Source: Bacteroidales bacterium (GTDB taxonomy: Bacteria > Bacteroidota > Bacteroidia > Bacteroidales > UBA932). Taken from it: 32,037 nucleotides of DNA. The notes under the pieces were generated by a model. It made no database searches and was not told the DNA's origin. It saw only the letters and a list, made by a program, of their open reading frames with translations. The position numbers and the translations under genes are program-made. The stretch's first letter is position 1; every line of letters starts with the position of its first letter. Shown here one piece after another: positions 25,655-31,309 of this stretch. Location of the stretch: NCBI GenBank assembly GCA_024398125.1, contig JAKSJO010000027.1, positions 1 to 32,037 on the forward strand, given 5' to 3'.

Positions 25655-25981
25655 TTACCTATGCTGTTTCTCCTGTTGCAGGAGCTGCCGCTTGCGCTCG
25701 ATTTCAGGGCCATCGCGATGGCCGTAGTAGCCGCCAAGACTGCCGTCGCTGCCCACGACACGGTGACAGGGCACGTCCGGAGCAAATGGATTTCTTTTGA
25801 GCGCCTGACCCACCGCCTGTGCCGAACGGCATCCGATTCTCCGGGCCAGTTCGCCATAGGTAATGGTCTCCCCTGCCGGAACCTTAAGAAGTTCCAGATA
25901 CACCCTTCGCTGGAAGGGCGTTATTTCCGTGGATTCACGGACGATTGTCTCAACATCGTTTGGATTTGAAGGCTGCATCAC
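25655..25981 (-). CDS. MGMT-type methylated-DNA methyltransferase, short form
   Basis: The 108-residue protein contains only the DNA-binding and active-site domain of O6-alkylguanine-DNA alkyltransferases: 'TPFQRRVYLELLKVPAGETITYGELARRIG', then 'RNPFAPDVPCHRVVGSDGSLGGYYG' with the nucleophilic Cys72 in PCHRV. Because the Cys is kept (it is Trp or another residue in ATL proteins), direct alkyl transfer is possible. The N-terminal domain of Ogt/Ada-C is missing, as is common for such short proteins. It lies 23 bases after the PanE-like gene and may share its transcript. Confidence 0.87.
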   Translation of the reverse strand: MMQPSNPNDVETIVRESTEITPFQRRVYLELLKVPAGETITYGELARRIGCRSAQAVGQALKRNPFAPDVPCHRVVGSDGSLGGYYGHRDGPEIERKRQLLQQEKQHR

Positions 25982-26004
25982 ATGGGATTCGATAGCGCTG
26001 GTCT

Positions 26005-27006
26005 CTAGAATTCCGCAACGTTGTGGAAGCCGGGCTTCTTCAGACCCTTTTCAAATGCATGTACCAATTCCACAACCTTGTCGTTGAGCGGAGTTGGAAC
26101 ACCGACTTTTCGCCCCATGGCACAAACTGCCCCATTTATTGAATCCACCTCAGTAAGCTTGCCCTTCTCCAGATCCTGTAACATGGATGCCTTGAGCAGG
26201 GCATGCTTCTTTATTGCAATAGGGATGATGACATAGGAGAGGAACTTCTTTATCGGGCCGCTGTAGTCCAGAAGTTTCACGATATCCTTGCCCTGGACGG
26301 GCTCAATGCGTATTCCGGCCTTGGCGCAAACGTCAATGCATTCCTTGATGATGCCCTGGACAACCCTGCGAGACTGTTTATCTGCGGCTGCCTGACCGAA
26401 GGTACTGCCGCATACGGCACTCATCCCACTGAAAGAGGCGTTGATGAGGAGCTTGCTCCAACGGCTGCCGATGAAGTTGTCATCAAGCACCACAGTGCCC
26501 ATTTTCTCCAACAGGACCTTTACGTCCTGGGCATGGTTAGGCTCCTGAGTCGATAAATAGCCCATGCTGAAGCTGAGACTGTCCGGCTCCGACGTAAGCT
26601 CACTGACGCCCGGACCGAGCAATGTGGCACCCCACGCCACTGTGCAGCCTATGACACGCTGCTCCCCCACTATCTCGGCGATCTCCGGCTCCGGAAGGCC
26701 GTTCTGAAGGGTGACGATGACGCCATCATCGGCAAGATGCTCCTTGAGCATGCTTACCACCTGGCGGTTCTGCTGCTGCTTGGTCATCAGAAGAATTATG
26801 TCGTACAGACCTGACATCTCGTCAGGGAACAGGACATTAACCTTCTGTGTGAATTCCACTGTGCCGGTGACATGCGCGCCATTGGCTCTCAAAGCCTCCA
26901 CATGAGCCTTGTTGCGGTTCACGAGGTCTATGGCTTCGCCCGCTCTGGTGATGTATGCTCCCAGGATGGTTCCCAAAGAACCCGCTCCATAAATTGCCGA
27001 TCTCAT
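26005..27006 (-). CDS. 2-dehydropantoate 2-reductase family (PanE/ApbA)
   Basis: The 333-residue protein has 'AIYGAGSLGTILGAYITRAG' (NADP-binding GxGxxG near 7-12), 'IILLMTKQQQNRQVVSMLKEHL' and 'VIVTLQNGLPEPEIAEIVG'. The C-terminal domain has 'GSRWSKLLINASFSGMSAVCG' with the catalytic Lys and 'VDSINGAVCAMGRKVGVPTPLND'. PanE reduces ketopantoate to pantoate in CoA synthesis; paralogues act on other 2-keto acids, so panE itself is not certain. A -7-like box TAAATTTG lies at 27093-27100 (minus), giving a leader of about 85 bases. Confidence 0.85.
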   Translation of the reverse strand: MRSAIYGAGSLGTILGAYITRAGEAIDLVNRNKAHVEALRANGAHVTGTVEFTQKVNVLFPDEMSGLYDIILLMTKQQQNRQVVSMLKEHLADDGVIVTLQNGLPEPEIAEIVGEQRVIGCTVAWGATLLGPGVSELTSEPDSLSFSMGYLSTQEPNHAQDVKVLLEKMGTVVLDDNFIGSRWSKLLINASFSGMSAVCGSTFGQAAADKQSRRVVQGIIKECIDVCAKAGIRIEPVQGKDIVKLLDYSGPIKKFLSYVIIPIAIKKHALLKASMLQDLEKGKLTEVDSINGAVCAMGRKVGVPTPLNDKVVELVHAFEKGLKKPGFHNVAEF

Positions 27007-27263
27007 AAATATTCTTATTACTGTATTTGCTCAGGACCTTATACTATTTGAACCAGACATCTTCGTGGGTCATGAGTTAATCCAACATCGAACAAATTTA
27101 AGAAAAATTTTTCACTGCCGACAGCCGCATTGACCGAGCAAGCGCCTGTAGAACTCCATGCTCCACCTTGCCTTCGGCGGAGGGAAACTCCCCAGAAACA
27201 GCACTCTTGCATTCGCCGGGAGAAAAGGTTCCAATGGATGGTTTTCAATAGTCATTCTCAGAC
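27007..27263. other. Intergenic region between XRE regulator and PanE-like genes
   Basis: This gap of 257 bp holds the PanE-side -7 box at 27093-27100 and a GC-rich, hairpin-forming stretch (about 27120-27240) on the 3' side of the XRE gene. On the minus strand CTCCGCC pairs with GGTGGAG around an 8-base loop. No convincing gene is seen; the 69-codon frame here has no recognisable features. Confidence 0.5.
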
Positions 27264-27977
27264 TTATATTCCTGATTCGATTGCAGTGATACAGTACTGG
27301 ACCTTGGTATTGTCGCTTCGCCTTACACCAACTGTAAGCTTTACACGGCCGATTCCTACAATATAGTGCTCCATAAGTATAATCTTTGTGAACATCCTCT
27401 GATTATGTGTAGCACCTTTGACATGTTTCTCGCTTACAAGTTTGGCATTCTGGAGAATCTGGTCAAGTTGAAGAACCGCCAGAGTCGAGAGATATGTCAG
27501 TGACGCGTGACCAGATGTTTCTTCAATGGAGATATGCCTGATATTAATGTTTTCCTTTATGCTGTTATTGTATACAGAAAGTTCAGGATGTTCCGTCTTC
27601 CATTGCTCATAGAAGCGCCAGATCAGCTTTTTACGTGTACGCATCTCCTCAACAGAATTCCCTGTTGGAATATCCTCAGGTCGTATATGGAGCGATTCGT
27701 CACTTTCAGCATCACCAATGTACTGGAAATCCGGTTCGCAGATAACGTTGGAAAACGGTTCTTCATCAAAATCAACAGGATTTACATATCCTATCAGATA
27801 TTCAAGCGGCAGATTCAAGACAATAGCAGTCCTCTGGACGGTCTCCAATTTAGGAGAGCGGAATAACGACTTCACGTTTTGTCTCTGTATCCCCATCCTT
27901 CGGGCGAACTCCGCCTTTGTCATTCCTGCACGAGCAATCAGTTCCTCTCCATGCGCCTCAAATACCGTCCTATTCAT
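27264..27977 (-). CDS. XRE-type helix-turn-helix regulator with a C-terminal domain of unknown function
   Basis: This 237-residue protein has an N-terminal XRE/Cro helix-turn-helix at about residues 10-63 ('GMTKAEFARRMGIQRQNVKSLFRSPKLETVQRTAIVLNLPLEYLIG'-type pattern, shown here in part), an acidic linker (64-105) and a C-terminal domain of about 125 residues. The latter contains 'WRFYEQWKTEHPELSVYNNS', 'HISIEETSGHASLTYLSTLA' and a beta-rich end 'GIGRVKLTVGVRRSDNTKVQ' then Y-C-I-T. I remember similar tails in Bacteroidota mobile-element proteins and suspect, without proof, a BECR-type RNase-like fold. The start at 27977 (MNRTVFEAHG) lies 20 bases below its -7 box. It is likely autoregulated through the GTAAT-N8-ATTAC dyad. 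Confidence 0.72.
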   Translation of the reverse strand: MNRTVFEAHGEELIARAGMTKAEFARRMGIQRQNVKSLFRSPKLETVQRTAIVLNLPLEYLIGYVNPVDFDEEPFSNVICEPDFQYIGDAESDESLHIRPEDIPTGNSVEEMRTRKKLIWRFYEQWKTEHPELSVYNNSIKENINIRHISIEETSGHASLTYLSTLAVLQLDQILQNAKLVSEKHVKGATHNQRMFTKIILMEHYIVGIGRVKLTVGVRRSDNTKVQYCITAIESGI

Positions 27978-27995
27978 ATTATCAATCTTCTTAAT

Positions 27996-28023
27996 GCAAA
28001 TCTAGTAATAAATTTTCATTACT
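27996..28023 (-). promoter_or_regulatory. Promoter-operator of the XRE regulator
   Basis: On the minus strand a dyad AGTAAT-N8-ATTACT (28004-28023) runs directly into a perfect -7 box TAGATTTG (27997-28004). The dyad fills the spacer where -33 to -7 contacts are made, as a repressor operator would. The same block occurs upstream of the sigma-factor gene (29022-29049), identical at 23 of 28 positions. Confidence 0.7.
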
Positions 28024-28026
28024 TTT

Positions 28027-28057
28027 ATTGCTTATCAAGAAAAAAGCTATAACTTTG
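28027..28057 (+). promoter_or_regulatory. Promoter of a predicted small RNA
   Basis: ATTG (28027-28030), 19 bases, then a perfect -7 box TAACTTTG (28050-28057) on the plus strand. Transcription would start near 28062. The -33 box begins 4 bases after the end of the XRE dyad, so the regulator could affect this promoter too. Confidence 0.7.
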
Positions 28058-28061
28058 CAAT

Positions 28062-28190
28062 ACAAATCGTGAGAGTGGTTGGGCTTACGATGAAAGCGCG
28101 AAGTCCCGCATACGTTGCCCTGGCACACCAAAGCAATTCCGCTCACGTGGGCAAATCTACAAAGCAGTCTCTAACAGAGGCTGCTTTGTA
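28062..28190 (+). ncRNA. Predicted structured small RNA with terminal hairpin
   Basis: Downstream of the promoter the sequence folds by eye into a three-way junction. The outer stem is CGTGAG (28068-28073) with CTCACG (28142-28147). Helix 2 is GGGCTT (28081-28086) with AAG-T-CCC (28101-28107, one bulged T). Helix 3 is TTGC (28115-28118) with GCAA (28133-28136), containing TGG/CCA around a CACA loop. A 15-bp hairpin (28158-28190) then ends the unit, but with only a short T-rich tail. The 3' part is antisense to the last codons of the sigma gene. A 63-codon frame starting with GTG at 28069 overlaps it, so a small protein is an alternative. I do not recognise a known RNA family. Confidence 0.5.
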
Positions 28191-29003
28191 TGTATATATC
28201 CAGTCAGACACTCCTCCATCGTGCAGAATCATATCCGAAGAATCCGAGCCACAACGGTAACGCAGGGAATTAATCTCCTCTGCCTGAGTGAACTGATCAA
28301 TCGTTTCGGCATAATAGCATGACAATAGGTCATACCAGCCGCTGAAATCCGCATCCAGTCTGCTTCTCATCTCAAGAGCCTCCCTGGTCAGCAGCAACTG
28401 TTCACCCCTGAATATGCGTTCTTTCACCTGCATTGCAAAACTCTTCACCCTGTTGCACAAAACCCTGTAATAAATATGGCTTAGCCCCAGAACCAAGGCC
28501 ACATCTTTCTGCGGAAGTGCGCGATTCTTGTCAAGATACGTCAGAATCATACGCATGAAAACGAAACGTTGGACAAGAGGCAGTTCCTGGCAGCAATACG
28601 CAATCATGGTGGAGAGCACCTTTTGCATTTCGTTCTGCTGCCACAAGGATAGATCCGACAAATTGGACAAATCCATGGCAACGGCATGCATTCCATAACG
28701 CGTCTTCTTACTTACGAAATTCCTGAACGTTACAAGCAGCCAGACATCAGCCGCTGATACATCCTTGATCTCTCTGAATTTGGAATAAGCATTGTCCTCA
28801 TCACCCCTCAGATACAGGAAATACTCCTGCAATGCATCCTCAAACGCGAAAGGAGCCTTCCTTTCATACTGCCGGAACCGCCTTTGAAGCCTTGGCCTCA
28901 AAGCCTCCGTCAGCACCCTGTAAAGAGCACTGTCACGAGACTCGATATCTGCTTCTTCATCCAGAACAAGCGCCACCACCTCTGCATACTCAACGTTAAC
29001 CAT
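28143..29003 (-). CDS. Sigma-70 family RNA polymerase sigma factor (ECF-like)
   Basis: The 286-residue protein has a region-2-like part at about 30-110 ('LRPRLQRRFRQYERKAPFAF', E-D-A-L-Q-E-Y-F, 'SAADVWLLVTFRNFVSKKTR') and a region-4-like helix-turn-helix at about 140-195 ('LPLVQRFVFMRMILTYLDKN', then 'LPQKDVALVLGLSHIYYRVL', 'CNRVKSFAMQVKERIF'). Region 3 is missing, as in ECF factors, but an extra C-terminal 90 residues follow, which may sense a signal. No anti-sigma gene is adjacent. It is divergent from the phosphoesterase-RNA ligase operon, and its promoter block shares the dyad of the XRE gene. The sigma call rests on fold pattern and context. Confidence 0.7.
   Translation of the reverse strand: MVNVEYAEVVALVLDEEADIESRDSALYRVLTEALRPRLQRRFRQYERKAPFAFEDALQEYFLYLRGDEDNAYSKFREIKDVSAADVWLLVTFRNFVSKKTRYGMHAVAMDLSNLSDLSLWQQNEMQKVLSTMIAYCCQELPLVQRFVFMRMILTYLDKNRALPQKDVALVLGLSHIYYRVLCNRVKSFAMQVKERIFRGEQLLLTREALEMRSRLDADFSGWYDLLSCYYAETIDQFTQAEEINSLRYRCGSDSSDMILHDGGVSDWIYTYKAASVRDCFVDLPT
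28158..28190 (+). terminator. Strong hairpin at the end of the small RNA and of the sigma gene
   Basis: TACAAAGCAGTCTCT pairs with AGAGGCTGCTTTGTA over 15 positions (one G-U) around AAC. On the plus strand it is followed by TGTATATATC, on the minus strand by GATTTGCCC, so T-runs are weak. It overlaps the last 16 codons of the converging sigma-factor gene. Confidence 0.55.
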
Positions 29004-29021
29004 AAACTCAATCTTTCGAAA

Positions 29022-29049
29022 GCGAATATAGTAATATATTTTTATTACG
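29022..29049 (-). promoter_or_regulatory. Promoter-operator of the sigma-factor gene
   Basis: On the minus strand: dyad GTAAT-N8-ATTAC (29031-29048) next to a -7-like box TATATTCG (29023-29030), with TTTC at N20 as a possible -33. It is identical to the XRE promoter block at 23 of 28 positions, including both dyad arms and their spacing, which suggests control by the XRE protein. Confidence 0.65.
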
Positions 29050-29064
29050 AGAAATTCGCAAAAG

Positions 29065-29105
29065 CTGTAACATTTCGGCTTTCGCCGGTACTATAGGGTG
29101 AAACG
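29065..29105 (+). promoter_or_regulatory. Alternative-sigma type promoter element, copy 1
   Basis: TGTAAC (29066-29071), exactly 16 bases, then GTACTATA (29088-29095), GGGTGAAACG. There is no TAnnTTTG box here. The spacer carries a small dyad CGG...CCG. It resembles ECF promoters (TGTAAC as -35). A second copy lies at 31249-31290. It precedes the phosphoesterase start codon by 10 bases. Confidence 0.7.
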
Positions 29106-29114
29106 TATAACAAT

Positions 29115-29765
29115 ATGAACAGGATATTTTTCACTGCCGACTTGCATTTCGGCCACAGAAACATACTCAGGCACGAATCCAACAGGCCATTTGCCGCAGA
29201 AGGGCTAATCAAAGAGCATGACGAATGGCTATTGAATCTCTGGAAATCGACTGCGGACAAGAAGGACGACATCTACATTCTTGGAGACCTGACCTTCTAC
29301 AAGAATGACGATGCCAGAAAACTGCTCGAGAAACTGCCGGGGCGAAAGCATCTCATAACAGGAAACCATGATGGAAGTGTCAAGACATATTCAAGCTATT
29401 TCGCGAGCATCGTTCCTCTTCGAACTATTGTCATAAAGCCGACAAGATGCCCGTTTCTGGAAAGAGACCTACGGATTGTATTGTGCCACTACCCGCTGAT
29501 CACATGGAATTACAAGCCCTATGGCAGCCTCATGCTCCATGGCCATTGCCATGGCAAATTAGACGAGTACAACTCAAAATCTCCAGACCTCCGGTTTGAC
29601 GTTGGAATAGATGGGAGTCTGTCACGACAGCTTGGGGAAAGATCGATTGATTATGACCATGCCCTCATCAGCATCGAGGACATCTACGAGGCGGCCGTCC
29701 AGAAGGCCGGCTCGAACGACTTTCTCTCCTATGCGATGCAGAATTATCGGCAGGAGGTGAGGTAA
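29115..29765 (+). CDS. Calcineurin-like metallophosphoesterase
   Basis: The 216-residue phosphoesterase has every metal-binding motif of the family in order: DLHFGH (9-14), GDLTF (about 57-61), GNHDG (about 82-86), LCHYPL (about 122-127) and HGHCHG (about 141-146). It is the compact single-domain form also found in phages and beside RNA-processing genes. Possible substrates are 2',3'-cyclic phosphates or phosphorylated RNA ends that must be trimmed before ligation (inferred from the RNA ligase 45 bases downstream), but other phosphodiesters are equally possible from sequence. It is the first gene of the operon under the TGTAAC-N16 element. Confidence 0.88.
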   Translation: MNRIFFTADLHFGHRNILRHESNRPFAAEGLIKEHDEWLLNLWKSTADKKDDIYILGDLTFYKNDDARKLLEKLPGRKHLITGNHDGSVKTYSSYFASIVPLRTIVIKPTRCPFLERDLRIVLCHYPLITWNYKPYGSLMLHGHCHGKLDEYNSKSPDLRFDVGIDGSLSRQLGERSIDYDHALISIEDIYEAAVQKAGSNDFLSYAMQNYRQEVR

Positions 29766-29810
29766 TAGTGGTAAAAATGATAATGGTAAAAACAACACAA
29801 AACGAAGAAT

Positions 29811-31211
29811 ATGAACGAGTTAATATCTAAATCAGAAAATTTCAAGCAGGAGTACTGCTGTACGATTGTGCGAATCGGCGAAGTGCAACCCATCGAGGGC
29901 TCAGACTTCCTGGGACAGGTGATGATAGAGGGCCGCACCATTGTGGTGCGAAAGGATCAGGTGATGGAAGGGAATGTGATGTTCTACGTGTCGAACGAAT
30001 GTCAGATCAATGGAGACTTCCTAAGCATCAACAGTTTCTATGAGGACAAGACGATGAATGCCGATCCGGAGCAGAAGGGATATATCAATAAATACGGGCG
30101 CATACGCATGGTGAAGCTGCGAGGTGTTTTGTCAATGGGTATCCTGTTTTCAGAAGAGAACTTCGTGAAATGGTGTCCGAAGATGAGCGAGCTGAATGTG
30201 GAAGAGCATGTTGGCGAGGACTTCGATACCATTGCAGGTGAACTCTTCGTAAAGGCGTATGTACCTATGCGAAAAGAGAATACACATCATACTGGTACGG
30301 GCAAACACAAGATAGAGCCGAGGTTCGACCGTCTAATCCCTGGTGAGTTTCTTTTCCACTACGAGACACAGCAACTGAATCGTGAAATTGGTCGTTTGAG
30401 ACCAACCGATGTGGTGAGCATCAGTTGCAAGATGCATGGAACCAGTTTCGTGATTGGCAATGTACGCACGCTCCAACCTCGTTGGGGAGGCTTGTATGCG
30501 AGGTGTTTCACGCATCTGCCAAAGTTGCTGCAGTTCACGAAGACTGCCTACGATGTGGTATATTCCTCCCGAACAGTTGTCAAGAATAAGTACTACAACG
30601 ACAAGGTTCGCCCTGGATATTACGAAACCGATGTTTGGGGAGAATACTATGCATTGTTGGCCAAATACATCCCCAAGGGATACACGCTCTATGGCGAAAT
30701 TGTGGGATATGTTGGCGGTCTCAGCCAGATGATTCAAAAGGGTTATGACTATGGCTGTCAGCCAGGAGAAAACCGTCTGATGATCTATCGTGTCAGCATA
30801 GATGAGGGTGGAAGGAAGCGCGAACTCAATATTTCTGAGGTGCAGGACTTCTCTGACGGCCTGGTTACGCGAATGAAAGCCGATGGCAATGAAGGTGCGA
30901 CCCGTATCATACCTCTTCCGATTCTATATCATGGCACATTGCCAGAACTTTATCCATCGCTCGACACCACTGACCATTGGCATGAGAACCTTCTTGAAGT
31001 CATGAAAAACGACATCATGCATTTCGGCATGGAACAGAACGAGCCCCTTTGCCACAACAAAGTCCCTCGCGAAGGCATATGTCTCCGAATCGACAACGAT
31101 CCAATAAACGAATGCTTCAAGCTCAAGACTCTCCGTTTCCTTGGGAAAGAAGCCGAACTGATGGACAAGGGTGAGGCGGATATGGAGATGCAGGATGGAT
31201 ATGGGGAGTAA
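29811..31211 (+). CDS. ATP-dependent RNA ligase, Rnl5-like
   Basis: The 466-residue ligase has all nucleotidyltransferase motifs: I (Lys207 in SCKMHGTS, the AMP-accepting lysine), Ia (SSRTVVKN, 252-259), III (YGEIVGY, 294-300), IIIa (RLMIYRVSI, 322-330), IV (EGICLRI, 421-427) and V (FKLK, 436-439). The N-terminal 115 residues ('CTIVRIGEVQPIEGSDFLGQ', 'GRTIVVRKDQVMEGNVMFYV', 'IRMVKLRGVLSMGIL') form an OB-fold-like module, the order OB then NTase being that of the Naegleria/phage Rnl5 group. Such enzymes join 3'-OH and 5'-phosphate RNA ends. It lies 45 bases after the phosphoesterase gene, with no promoter in between. Confidence 0.88.
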   Translation: MNELISKSENFKQEYCCTIVRIGEVQPIEGSDFLGQVMIEGRTIVVRKDQVMEGNVMFYVSNECQINGDFLSINSFYEDKTMNADPEQKGYINKYGRIRMVKLRGVLSMGILFSEENFVKWCPKMSELNVEEHVGEDFDTIAGELFVKAYVPMRKENTHHTGTGKHKIEPRFDRLIPGEFLFHYETQQLNREIGRLRPTDVVSISCKMHGTSFVIGNVRTLQPRWGGLYARCFTHLPKLLQFTKTAYDVVYSSRTVVKNKYYNDKVRPGYYETDVWGEYYALLAKYIPKGYTLYGEIVGYVGGLSQMIQKGYDYGCQPGENRLMIYRVSIDEGGRKRELNISEVQDFSDGLVTRMKADGNEGATRIIPLPILYHGTLPELYPSLDTTDHWHENLLEVMKNDIMHFGMEQNEPLCHNKVPREGICLRIDNDPINECFKLKTLRFLGKEAELMDKGEADMEMQDGYGE

Positions 31212-31248
31212 TTGCACAGAACTAATTATGAAAAAAAATCCTTCCATA

Positions 31249-31290
31249 CTGTAACATTTCAGCTTTACCTGGTACTATAAGGGTGAAACG
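31249..31290 (+). promoter_or_regulatory. Alternative-sigma type promoter element, copy 2
   Basis: TGTAAC (31250-31255), exactly 16 bases, then GTACTATA (31272-31279), and GGGTGAAACG after one extra A. It is identical to copy 1 at 37 of 41 positions. In the spacer dyad the pair G-C of copy 1 is replaced by A-T, so the pairing is kept by a double change. It precedes the start codon at 31310 by about 20 bases. Confidence 0.7.
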
Positions 31291-31309
31291 ATCATACTTT
31301 AGCATCATC

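Noticed and set aside
27039-27248. 69-codon minus-strand frame in the XRE-PanE gap
   Set aside because: Cys/Arg/Trp-rich composition without a domain pattern, overlapping hairpin-forming sequence and the PanE-side -7 box.
28069-28260. 63-codon plus-strand frame over the predicted small RNA
   Set aside because: It begins with GTG, has no clear features, overlaps the 3' end of the sigma gene and fits less well than the folded RNA. Kept as an alternative explanation, not as a CDS call.
27106-29142. A 15-base match (TTTTTCACTGCCGAC) between 27108-27122 and the phosphoesterase start region at 29128
   Set aside because: A match of this length is expected about once by chance in 32 kb, and flanking bases do not match.
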